DNA of 41,858 nt from Dietzia massiliensis. GTDB taxonomy: Bacteria; Actinomycetota; Actinomycetes; Mycobacteriales; Mycobacteriaceae. The stretch covers positions 1-41,858 of the forward strand of contig NZ_JAHBAV010000029.1 in NCBI RefSeq assembly GCF_018390595.1. The letters are read 5' to 3'. A program made the translations under genes and the position numbers. Shown in pieces: positions 15,983-23,875 of the stretch. The notes beneath the pieces are model-generated. The model worked only from the letters and a program-made list of their open reading frames with translations. It did not search any database and had not been told where the DNA came from. How positions within the stretch are numbered: position 1 is the stretch's first letter; each line of letters starts with the position of its first letter.

Positions 15983-17236
15983 TTACTGGCGGTAGGACGC
16001 CAGGAAGTTGCCGATCCGCTCGATGGCCACACCCAGATCCCGCGCCGCGGGCAGGGTGACCACCCGGAAGTGGTCCGGGTTCGGCCAGTTGAAGCCGGTG
16101 CCCTGCGTGACGAGGATCCGCTCACGCTCGAGCAGGTCGAGGGCGAAGAGGCGGTCGTCGTGGATCTCGTGCACCTCGGGGTCCAGCCGCGGGAAGACGT
16201 AGAGCGCGCCCATCGGCCGGACGCAGCTCACGCCGGGGATCGAGTTGAGCTTCTCCCACGCGATGCCGCGCTGCTCGTGGAGTCGCCCGCCGGGCTCGAT
16301 GAGCTCGTTGATCGACTGGTAGCCGCCGAGCGCCACCTGGATGGCGTGCTGTGCGGGCACGTTCGGGCACAGTCGCGTCGAGGCCAGGAGTTCGAGCCCC
16401 TCGAGGAACCCCGCGGCGTGCGCCTTCGGCCCGGTGATCGCGACCCAGCCGGCCCGGTACCCCGCCACGCGGTACGTCTTGGACAACCCGTTGAACGTGA
16501 GCACCAGCAGGTCGTGCGCCAGCGTCGCGATCGAGGTGTGCTGGGCCTCGTCGTAGACGATCCGGTCGTAGATCTCGTCGGCCAGGATGAGCAGGCTGTG
16601 CTCCCGCGCGAGGTCGACGATCCCCTGCAGGACCTCTCGCGAGTAGACCGCGCCGGTCGGGTTGTTGGGGTTGATCACCACGATGGCCTTGGTGCGGGGG
16701 GTGATCTTGGAGGCGATGTCCTCCAGCGACGGGTTCCAGTCGTTGTCCTCGTCCGCGAGGTAGTGGACCGGCTTGCCGCCCGCGAGCGAGGTCATCGCGG
16801 TCCACAGCGGGTAGTCCGGGGCCGGGATGAGGACCTCGTCTCCGTCGTCGAGAAGCGCCTGCATGGTCATCGTGATGAGCTCGGAGACCCCGTTGCCGAG
16901 GTAGATGTCCTCGACGTCCAGGTGGGGGAAGTCGGGGACGAGCTCGTAGCGCGTGAAGATCGCGCGGCGGGCCGAGAGGATGCCCTTGGACTCCGAGTAA
17001 CCCTGCGCGTGCGGGAGTGCGGCGATCATGTCCCGCATGATCACGTCCGGCGCCTCGAACCCGAACGGCGCGGGGTTGCCGATGTTCAGCTTGAGGATGC
17101 GGTGCCCCTCCGCCTCGAGCTGGTTGGCCCGGGCGAGCACCGGCCCGCGGATCTCGTAGAGGACGTCCTTGAGCTTGGAAGACTGGTCGAGCGTGCGCGA
17201 CTGGCGGAGCGTGCGTCCCGTGGTCTCAGGAGTCAT
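15983..17236 (-). CDS. aspC: PLP-dependent aminotransferase (AlaA/AspC-like)
   Basis: This 417-residue class I/II aminotransferase resembles M. tuberculosis Rv0337c (annotated aspC) and E. coli AlaA, so alanine or aspartate as amino donor is likely. Motifs seen: the substrate-loop KLNIGNPAPFGFEAP, YSESKGILSARRAI, the cofactor-binding LIPAPDYPLW, VVINPNNPTGAVYS, LILADEIYDRIVYD, and the PLP-lysine segment TFNGLSKTYRVAGYRAGW. C-terminal FRVVTLP carries the carboxylate-binding Arg. ATG 17236 was chosen over an upstream in-frame start at 17278, whose extra residues do not look like this family. In M. tuberculosis it is next to Rv0338c; here two genes intervene. Confidence 0.9.
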   Translation of the reverse strand: MTPETTGRTLRQSRTLDQSSKLKDVLYEIRGPVLARANQLEAEGHRILKLNIGNPAPFGFEAPDVIMRDMIAALPHAQGYSESKGILSARRAIFTRYELVPDFPHLDVEDIYLGNGVSELITMTMQALLDDGDEVLIPAPDYPLWTAMTSLAGGKPVHYLADEDNDWNPSLEDIASKITPRTKAIVVINPNNPTGAVYSREVLQGIVDLAREHSLLILADEIYDRIVYDEAQHTSIATLAHDLLVLTFNGLSKTYRVAGYRAGWVAITGPKAHAAGFLEGLELLASTRLCPNVPAQHAIQVALGGYQSINELIEPGGRLHEQRGIAWEKLNSIPGVSCVRPMGALYVFPRLDPEVHEIHDDRLFALDLLERERILVTQGTGFNWPNPDHFRVVTLPAARDLGVAIERIGNFLASYRQ

Positions 17237-17325
17237 ACCTGCTGATTGTGCCACCCGCCTCCTCGTGCCCGGCGCCACATGCCCTGTCGGAGGAGGAGTC
17301 GTCGGTCGTAGGCGGATCGCTGCGG

Positions 17326-18408
17326 TCAGATCCCGTACCGGAGGTCGATGATCGCCGGGATCTCGGAGTCCGGAAGAAGGTCGTCGGGATGTTCCACAGA
17401 GAGGAAGTCAACGCACTCGCGCTCGCGCGGACACAGTGAGTAAGGCTGCGAGTCGATCGACAGCCCGGTGAGTTGACGTAGCCGACGGACCTCGCCTCGT
17501 ACCGTGGTGGTGGCGGTCGGATCCTCGTAGAGGGCTTCAGACAGCGCCCGCGCAGACCACGCCTCGCGGGAGGCCAACAGGGCCAAGAGTTCGGCCCGCC
17601 GGGGCGTGAGCGGAATCGAGGTCCCGTCCGCCCGGATCACGGCCGGTTTCCACCCGAGCAGCCGGATCGCGGTGACAGGGTTGGAACGGGCGACCGGGTC
17701 GTGGCCGGGTTCGTGGGCGGCGTCGTCGTGCCCCGGGCCGGCGGCCGTGCCGGGGGACGACGGTAGCGCGGCGAGCAGAGACTCGGCGAGTCGCGCGCCG
17801 CAGCGCACCAGCGCGGCGGTCTCCATCGACGAGAACCGCAGTGGGTGGGACACGTCGAGGACCCCGATGACCCGCCCCCGCCGATCCCTGATCGGACTCG
17901 CGGTGCACGTCCAGCCGTGGTGGGCGCGGACGAAGTGCTCGCCCGCGGTGGCGTGGGTGAGGGCCCCGGATTCGAGAGCCAGCGAGATGCCGTTGGCGCC
18001 GATGCCCCTCTCGGACCAGTCCGCGCCCTCCGCGAACGCGATCGAGTCCGCGCGGCGCAACGTCTGTGCGCTGCCCGCGCGCCACAGCACGCGCCCCCGG
18101 GTGTCGGAGACGACGACGAGGTGGCGCCCGGCCGCCGAGGCGTCCGCCACCGATGCGACGACCTCCGCCGCGACCGGGTGCAGCGGCGTCATCTCGCGTG
18201 CGGTCGCGAGCTCGTCCTGCGACAGAAAGCTGCGGGGGGCCTGCTGGTCGGGGGAGATGCCCGCGTCCCCGCTGCGTTGCCAGGCGCGCAGCACGCGCGC
18301 GTCCAGGCCGGGCGGCTTTCCGCCGGACAGCGCGATCTCGTGGGCCTCGATCGACCGGGCCGCGAAGGTCTTCGGGTCGGAGAACCGCAACGTCGGGTGC
18401 AACGACAT
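17326..18408 (-). CDS. GAF-domain transcriptional regulator
   Basis: The 360-residue protein starts with a sigma-54-activator-like N-terminus (SRIEAHEIAL-like helix, VLRAWQRSGD, then a GAF domain at about 70-215 with ADWSERGIGANGISLAL and GVLDVSHPL). It has no AAA+ domain. Instead, a C-terminal winged-helix-like region (about 265-330: LTPRRAELLALLASREAWSA, ALYEDP, GEVRRLRQLTG) should bind DNA. This is the layout of GAF regulators often placed beside monooxygenase or dehydrogenase genes in actinobacteria. ATG 18408 was preferred over GTG 18414 because GAGGGGG lies 5 bases upstream of it. It is divergent from the flavin monooxygenase, which it probably controls. Confidence 0.8.
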   Translation of the reverse strand: MSLHPTLRFSDPKTFAARSIEAHEIALSGGKPPGLDARVLRAWQRSGDAGISPDQQAPRSFLSQDELATAREMTPLHPVAAEVVASVADASAAGRHLVVVSDTRGRVLWRAGSAQTLRRADSIAFAEGADWSERGIGANGISLALESGALTHATAGEHFVRAHHGWTCTASPIRDRRGRVIGVLDVSHPLRFSSMETAALVRCGARLAESLLAALPSSPGTAAGPGHDDAAHEPGHDPVARSNPVTAIRLLGWKPAVIRADGTSIPLTPRRAELLALLASREAWSARALSEALYEDPTATTTVRGEVRRLRQLTGLSIDSQPYSLCPRERECVDFLSVEHPDDLLPDSEIPAIIDLRYGI

Positions 18409-18430
18409 TGCCACCCCCTCGGGAACACAG

Positions 18431-18446
18431 TGTGATCTACGTCATG
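18431..18446. promoter_or_regulatory. GlxR/CRP-like site between divergent genes
   Basis: TGTGATCTACGTCATG matches the corynebacterial GlxR consensus TGTGANNTANNTCACA except at the last two bases. It lies in the 69-bp gap between the GAF regulator and the monooxygenase, close to both starts. cAMP-responsive control of catabolic genes would fit. The site is short, so chance is possible. Confidence 0.45.
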
Positions 18447-18477
18447 AAAAACGCTACAGCACACCGAAGGAGTGGTC

Positions 18478-20295
18478 ATGACACAGACAGCGCAAGCACC
18501 CGCCCGAGCCGGCAGCGCCGATCGGGCCGTCGAGACGTGGCTGGCAAAGTTCGGCGAGGCGCTGCGTGCAGGCGACATCGAGCGTGCGGCCGACATGTTC
18601 GAGGCCGAGGGCTTCTGGCGTGACTTCGTGTCCTTCACCTGGAACCTGCGGACCCTCGAGGGGCGCGATGAGATCCGGGACATGCTCGAAACCCAACTGG
18701 CCGCCGTCGCGCCGGACGGATGGGCGCTGGCCGAGCCGGCGACCGAGGCCGACGGGGTGACCGAGGCGTGGATCACTTTCGAGACCGCGGCGGGCCGCGG
18801 CTGGGGTCATCTCCGGCTGCGCGACGGCCGCGCGTGGACCCTTCTCACCACGCTGCAGGAACTCAAGGGGCACGAAGAGAAGAAGGGCCGCGACCGTGAC
18901 AAGGGCGTCGAGCACGTCATCCGCCGTGGACGCCGGACCTGGCTCGAGCAACAGACCGAGCGGAGGGAATCGCTCGGTTACACCGAGCAGCCCTACGCGG
19001 TGATCATCGGCGGCGGACAGGGCGGTATCGGCCTCGCGGCCCGGCTCAAGCGGCTCGGTGTGCCGACGATCGTGGTCGAGAAGAACGAGCGCGCCGGCGA
19101 CTCGTGGCGCAAGCGCTACAAGTCGCTGCACCTGCACGACCCGGTCTGGTACGACCACCTGCCCTACATCCCGTTCCCGGACGACTGGCCGGTGTTCCCC
19201 GCCAAGGACAAGGTGGGCGACTGGCTGGAGCACTACACGGCGATCATGGACCTCGACTACTGGTCCGGTACGCAGTGCCTGGGCGCCGAGTTCGACGAGC
19301 AGGACGGGACCTGGCGCGTCCGGGTCGACCGGCGGGGCGAGGAGATCGAGCTCAGGCCGACCCAGCTGATCTTTGCGCTCGGGGTGTCCGGCTACCCCAA
19401 CATCCCGCACTTCGCCGGCGCCGAGGAGTTCACCGGCGACCAGTGGCACTCGTCCGAGTTCACCGGCGAGGACGACGTCGAGGGCAAGCGGGCCGTGGTG
19501 ATCGGCTCGAACAATTCCGCCCACGACATCTGCGCTGCCCTCTGGGATCACGGTGCGGACGTGACGATGGTCCAGCGCTCGTCCACCCACATCTCACGGA
19601 GCGAGTCCCTGATGTCGCTCGCGCTCGGGCCGCTCTACTCGGAGGAGGCGCTCGAGGCCGGCGTGACCACCGAGAAGGCGGACATGTTGTTCGCCTCCTG
19701 GCCATACCGGCTGCTGCCGGACGCGCAGATCCCCGTCTACGACCAGATGGCGGAGAAGGACGCGGAGTTCTACGGCAAGCTCCGGGACATAGGGTTCGAT
19801 CTCGACTTCGGCGAGGACGGGTCGGGCCTGTTCCTGAAGTACCTCCGGCGCGGCTCCGGGTACTACATTGACGTGGGTGCCAGCCAGCTCCTGATCGACG
19901 GGGAGGTGGCTCTCGAACGCGGGCAGGTGACGCGGATCCTTCCTGACGGCGTCGAGCTCGACGGCGAGCGCGTGCTGCCCGCCGACCTGATCGTCTACGC
20001 CACCGGGTACGGCTCGATGAACCAGTGGCTGGTGGACCTGGTGTCCCAGGAGGTCGCGGATCAGGTCGGAAAGGTGTGGGGCTACGGCTCCGACACCACG
20101 CGCGATCCGGGTCCGTGGGAGGGGGAGCTGCGCAACATGTGGAAGCCGACCAACGTGAAGCAGTTGTGGATCCATGGCGGGAATCTGCACCAGTCGCGCC
20201 ACTACTCCAAGTACCTCGCGCTGCAGCTCAAGGCGCGGATGGAGGGCATCCCGACGCCGGTGTACCGGGTCCAGGAGACGCACCTCACCTGCTGA
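18478..20295 (+). CDS. Flavin-dependent monooxygenase with N-terminal NTF2/SnoaL-like domain
   Basis: A 605-residue fusion. Residues about 15-125 look like an NTF2/SnoaL fold (FGEALRAGDIERAADMFEAEGFWRD; GWGHLRLRDGRAWTLLTT). The rest is a flavoprotein monooxygenase: FAD motif VIIGGGQGGIGLAARLKRLG, the GDSWRKRYKSLHLHDPVWYD segment, NADPH motif AVVIGSNNSAHDICAALWDHG, and VYATGYGSMNQW. This layout occurs in actinobacterial enzymes for alkanone or other organic compound oxidation; the substrate is unknown. ATG 18478 has AAGGAG 5 bases before it; GTG 18472 overlaps that site and is rejected. The divergent GAF regulator is its likely controller. The pair separates genes that are neighbours in M. tuberculosis, suggesting insertion. 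Confidence 0.87.
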   Translation: MTQTAQAPARAGSADRAVETWLAKFGEALRAGDIERAADMFEAEGFWRDFVSFTWNLRTLEGRDEIRDMLETQLAAVAPDGWALAEPATEADGVTEAWITFETAAGRGWGHLRLRDGRAWTLLTTLQELKGHEEKKGRDRDKGVEHVIRRGRRTWLEQQTERRESLGYTEQPYAVIIGGGQGGIGLAARLKRLGVPTIVVEKNERAGDSWRKRYKSLHLHDPVWYDHLPYIPFPDDWPVFPAKDKVGDWLEHYTAIMDLDYWSGTQCLGAEFDEQDGTWRVRVDRRGEEIELRPTQLIFALGVSGYPNIPHFAGAEEFTGDQWHSSEFTGEDDVEGKRAVVIGSNNSAHDICAALWDHGADVTMVQRSSTHISRSESLMSLALGPLYSEEALEAGVTTEKADMLFASWPYRLLPDAQIPVYDQMAEKDAEFYGKLRDIGFDLDFGEDGSGLFLKYLRRGSGYYIDVGASQLLIDGEVALERGQVTRILPDGVELDGERVLPADLIVYATGYGSMNQWLVDLVSQEVADQVGKVWGYGSDTTRDPGPWEGELRNMWKPTNVKQLWIHGGNLHQSRHYSKYLALQLKARMEGIPTPVYRVQETHLTC

Positions 20296-20332
20296 CCGGC
20301 AATTGGTCTCTTCCGCGCGAGGCGAAATAGAC

Positions 20333-20368
20333 CGCGGCCCGTGATCAGCTCTGTGATCACGGGCCGCG
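20333..20368. terminator. Bidirectional terminator hairpin
   Basis: Perfect 15-bp arms CGCGGCCCGTGATCA (20333-20347) and TGATCACGGGCCGCG (20354-20368) enclose a 6-base loop. It lies exactly between the convergent monooxygenase and Fe-S reductase genes and would end transcription from both sides. Confidence 0.9.
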
Positions 20369-20385
20369 AGGGCTTTCGGCGGGGG

Positions 20386-23300
20386 TCAGCCCAGGGACAG
20401 GCCGTAGCCGCCGGACTTCTTCGCCTTGGGGATGGCACCGCCCTTGGCGGGCGCCGACGCGTCGGCACCGGAATCGGTGCCCTGCCCCTCGGCGTTGTCG
20501 GTCGCCGACGGCTCGGTCGCGGACGCCTCAGTCGCCTCGGTGAGGGCGTCCTCGGCAGCCGTCTCCTCGGCGGCCGGCTTCTCGGCAGCGGGCTCCGCGT
20601 CAGCCGGTGCCGCGGCCGGGGCCTGCGCGTCAGCCGGGGACTTCGCGGCGGTCTTCGGCGCGCCGGGCGCCTTGGGCGCACCCGGGGCCTTGGCGCCGCC
20701 CTTGAGCCCGAGGCCGACCGTCGGCTTGGCGGGAGCGGTCGTCTCGGCCTCGGCGGTGGACGCGGTGTCGCCCGTCGCGGATCCGGCGGGGGCGGACTCG
20801 ACCGGAGCGGTCTGCGCTGCCGCCGACTCGCCCGCGGACGGCTCAGCGGCCGCGGCCTTGGCACCACCGGGGGCCTTGGCCCCGCCCGGAGCCTTGGCGC
20901 CGCCGGGGGCCTTCGCCTTGCCTCCGCCGAGCGTGAGCCCGCCCGACCTGGGAGCGCCGGCGCTGGCCTTGGGCGCGCCCGAGGTGGCCGGAGCCGAACC
21001 CTGGGCGGCCTCGCGCGTCTCCTCGGTGCGCTCGGCGTCCTTCACCGCGGACTGCTCCTCGACCGCGGCGGCGCCGGCCGTCGCGGTACCGGGTGCCTTG
21101 GCTCCGCCCGGCGCCTTCGCCCCACCGGGGGCCTTCGCGCCGCCCGGGGCCTTGCCGCCACCAAGCTTGAGGCCACCCGACTTGGGCGCGCCCTTCGAGT
21201 CGGCGGCCGACGGCCCGGCCTCCGCGGCGCTGACCGTGCCACCGGAACCGGCGGCCGCGACCTCCGCGCCCTCGCCCTCGTCGATGACGGCGTTGTCGGG
21301 GGCGGCCTCGGCGGTCTTCGGCTCGGCGGGAGCAGCAGCCGACGCACGCTCGGCTTCGGCGGCGTCGCGCTCGGCCTGCTCGGCCTCCTTCTCCGCGGTC
21401 GTCTTCTCCCGCTTGGGCTGCTCGAGCCACTGGGGCTCGCGGGGATCGGGCAGACCGCCGTCACGGGAGATGGACTCCAGCAGCAGCTGGGAGACGTCCA
21501 CGACCTCGACCTGGCCCTCGAGATCGGTGCCGTCGGTCTGGGCGGTGGCACCGTCGGAGAGCATCACGCGGCAGAACGGGCAGCCCGTGGCGATCTTCGA
21601 GGGCGAGGTCGACAGCGCCTCGTCGACGCGGTCGATGTTGATGCGCTTGCCGACCGTCTCCTCCATCCACATGCGCGCGCCACCGGCGCCACAGCACATG
21701 GAGCGCTGGCCGTGACGCGGCATCTCCTTGAGGGTCACGCCCGAGCCGTCCATGAGCTCACGCGGGGCCTCGTACACCTGGTTGTGGCGGCCGAGGTAGC
21801 ACGGGTCGTGGTAGGTCACGTTGCCGTCGATCGGCGCGACCGGGATGAGGCGCTTCTCCCGCACGAGGCGGTTGAGCAGCTGGGTGTGGTGGACCACCTG
21901 GTACTCGCCGCCGAGCGGTCCGTACTCGTTCTTCAGCGTGTTGAGGCAGTGCGCACAGGTCACGACGACCTTGCGGTGCGACGTGGGCACGCCGTCGAAC
22001 GCGTTGTTCAGCGTCTCGATGTTCTGCTCGGCGAGCATCTGGAACAGGAACTCGTTGCCCGCGCGGCGGGCCGAGTCACCGTTACAGGTCTCGCCCTGAC
22101 CGAGCACCGCGAACTTCACGCCGGCGGTGTGCAGCAGGGTGGCGACGGCCTGGGTGGTCTTCTTGGCGCGGTCCTCGAAGGCGCCGGCGCAGCCGACCCA
22201 GAACAGGTACTCGGTGTCGCCGAAGTCCTCGACGTCCTTGCCGATCACCGGGATGTCGAAGTCGAGGGCGTTCATCCACTCGTCACGACCGGAGTTGTTC
22301 TGGCCCCAGGGGTTGCCCTTGTTCTCGAGGTTCTTGAACAGGCCGGCGAGCTCGGTCGGGAACTCCGACTCGATGAGCACCTGGTAGCGGCGCATGTCGA
22401 TGAAGTGGTCGACGTGCTCGATGTCCACCGGGCACTGCTCGACGCAGGCGCCACAGGTGGTGCAGGACCACAGGGCCTCGGGATCGATGATGCCCGCCGC
22501 CATCGGGTCGTCGGAGACGTCGGCGGTGGTGTGGCCGACCAGCGGGCGCTGCGCCTCGAGGCGGGCGGCCTCGGGGATCTTGGCGAGCTTGGCCTCGTCC
22601 GGGTTGCCGTCGGCGTCGACGAGCCCGGTCTCCTCACCCATGGTGGTCTGACCACCGGCGAGCAGGTAGGGGGCTTTCGCCGTCGCGTGATCACGCAGCG
22701 ACATGATCATGAGCTTCGGGCTCAGGGGCTTACCGGTGTTCCAGGCGGGGCACTGCTCCTGGCAGCGGCCACACTCGGTGCAGGTGGTGAAGTCCAACCA
22801 GCCTTTCCACGAGAAGTCCTCGATGGCGCCCGCGCCGAGCTTGGGCTCGAAGTCCTCGTCCTCCTCGGTGAGCTCCTCGACCTTCTCCATGGTCAGCGGG
22901 ACGCCGTCCATGGTCATGGGCTTGAGGGCGCCCAGCGCGGTGCGGCCGTCCGCCTCGCGCTTGAAGTAGATGTTGAAGAAGGCGGAGAAGCGGTGCCAGG
23001 CGACGCCCCACGTGATGTTCCGGCCCACGACGTACAGCCAGATCATGCCGGTGAGCAGCTTGATCAGCGCGAAGATCGAGACCATGAGCTCGTTGGCGGG
23101 CAGGATGGTCGAGAGCGGGCCGGTGACCCAGTCGGTGGCCCAGTGGAAGTCCTGGCCGTCGGCGCGGTACAGCGCGAGCTTGCCGGCCTTGACGAAGAGC
23201 ATGCCCAGGCCCTCGAGGAGCACGACGGTCTCGACGAAGTAGGCGGCCTTGCGGTCGGAGCCGACGAAGCGGTTGAGGCCGCGGCGCTGGTTGACCTGGC

Positions 23301-23700
23301 GGATGATGATCAGAACGGTGATGCCGATGACGGTGCCGAGGCCCAGGAACTCGTCGATGACGTGGTACCAGGACTGCTCGGACAGCCAGGGCCAGCCGCC
23401 GCGTGGGTTGAACGTCTGGATGTACGCCTCGAACCAGACGATCGATCCGAGCAGGAAGCCCACCATGACGAACCAGTGGAAGAAGCCCACCGAGCGCTTA
23501 CGCGCCATCCGGGTGTGGGCGCCCACCTCGACGATGACATTCTTGAGCCGGGGCAGGATCGGCCGGAAACGGTCGAATCCGTCCTTCTGTCCCAGGAAGA
23601 GGCCGCGCACCATGCGGGTGACGCCGCCGATGAACGAGGCCCAGCAGAAAAGACTGAGCAGGACGCCGATCGTCCCGAGAGTGATGGTCACGCCTGACAT
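20386..23700 (-). CDS. Membrane Fe-S reductase (Rv0338c-like, CCG domains) with long repeat tail
   Basis: At 1104 residues this is longer than the roughly 880-residue mycobacterial homologue Rv0338c. In order: membrane spans within residues 1-250 (first MSGVTITLGTIGVLLSLFCW, in part TIGVLLSLFCW), resembling a NarI-like quinone or heme module; two 4Fe-4S motifs, CTECGRCQEQCP from Cys307 and CTTCGACVEQCP from Cys413; then two CCG domains of heterodisulfide-reductase type (VGCAGAF, GETCNGDSARR; CYLGRHN, MCCGAGGARMW, TGCPFCRVML). It probably moves electrons between a membrane carrier and an unknown partner. From about 760 to the end the protein is low-complexity, with KAPGGA runs and GGLKLGGG-type motifs, ending in GYGLSLG. 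The tail is in frame and codes throughout. Confidence 0.88.
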   Translation of the reverse strand: MSGVTITLGTIGVLLSLFCWASFIGGVTRMVRGLFLGQKDGFDRFRPILPRLKNVIVEVGAHTRMARKRSVGFFHWFVMVGFLLGSIVWFEAYIQTFNPRGGWPWLSEQSWYHVIDEFLGLGTVIGITVLIIIRQVNQRRGLNRFVGSDRKAAYFVETVVLLEGLGMLFVKAGKLALYRADGQDFHWATDWVTGPLSTILPANELMVSIFALIKLLTGMIWLYVVGRNITWGVAWHRFSAFFNIYFKREADGRTALGALKPMTMDGVPLTMEKVEELTEEDEDFEPKLGAGAIEDFSWKGWLDFTTCTECGRCQEQCPAWNTGKPLSPKLMIMSLRDHATAKAPYLLAGGQTTMGEETGLVDADGNPDEAKLAKIPEAARLEAQRPLVGHTTADVSDDPMAAGIIDPEALWSCTTCGACVEQCPVDIEHVDHFIDMRRYQVLIESEFPTELAGLFKNLENKGNPWGQNNSGRDEWMNALDFDIPVIGKDVEDFGDTEYLFWVGCAGAFEDRAKKTTQAVATLLHTAGVKFAVLGQGETCNGDSARRAGNEFLFQMLAEQNIETLNNAFDGVPTSHRKVVVTCAHCLNTLKNEYGPLGGEYQVVHHTQLLNRLVREKRLIPVAPIDGNVTYHDPCYLGRHNQVYEAPRELMDGSGVTLKEMPRHGQRSMCCGAGGARMWMEETVGKRINIDRVDEALSTSPSKIATGCPFCRVMLSDGATAQTDGTDLEGQVEVVDVSQLLLESISRDGGLPDPREPQWLEQPKREKTTAEKEAEQAERDAAEAERASAAAPAEPKTAEAAPDNAVIDEGEGAEVAAAGSGGTVSAAEAGPSAADSKGAPKSGGLKLGGGKAPGGAKAPGGAKAPGGAKAPGTATAGAAAVEEQSAVKDAERTEETREAAQGSAPATSGAPKASAGAPRSGGLTLGGGKAKAPGGAKAPGGAKAPGGAKAAAAEPSAGESAAAQTAPVESAPAGSATGDTASTAEAETTAPAKPTVGLGLKGGAKAPGAPKAPGAPKTAAKSPADAQAPAAAPADAEPAAEKPAAEETAAEDALTEATEASATEPSATDNAEGQGTDSGADASAPAKGGAIPKAKKSGGYGLSLG

Positions 23701-23790
23701 GGTTCGCGGCCTTTCGTCGCACTTCTCGACGCACGAGCACTCATAGACCCCTGTGGGCGCCCGTCGACTGTGTCGAGGTCAAAGGTAAGC

Positions 23791-23863
23791 CACGCGGGCC
23801 CCGCATGCCGAGTTGAGGCTGCCCTAACCGGAGCAGGCTCCACTCGCAGGCGGGGCCCGCGTG
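23791..23863 (-). terminator. Long 73-nt hairpin between protease and Fe-S reductase genes
   Basis: Outer arms CACGCGGGCCCCGC (23791-23804) and GCGGGGCCCGCGTG (23850-23863) are perfect 14-bp complements. Inside, CGAGTTGAG (23809-23817) pairs with CTCCACTCG (23838-23846) with one mismatch, and CTGC pairs with GCAG around a 10-base loop. The whole makes one extended stem-loop. It is 12 bp after the protease stop and upstream of the Fe-S reductase, so it most likely ends protease transcripts; a longer role as a leader structure is possible. Confidence 0.7.
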
Positions 23864-23875
23864 TCGTATTAATGG

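Noticed and set aside
20341..23697. Very long open frame (over 1100 codons) on the plus strand opposite the Fe-S reductase
   Set aside because: It mirrors the coding strand of a gene with clear Fe-S and CCG motifs; its Leu/Gly/Arg/Val-rich product has no recognisable motif. High G+C makes such antisense frames common.
23820..23832. GCCCTAACCGG as an iron-box half
   Set aside because: Only one half matches, and the bases form the loop of the 73-nt hairpin.
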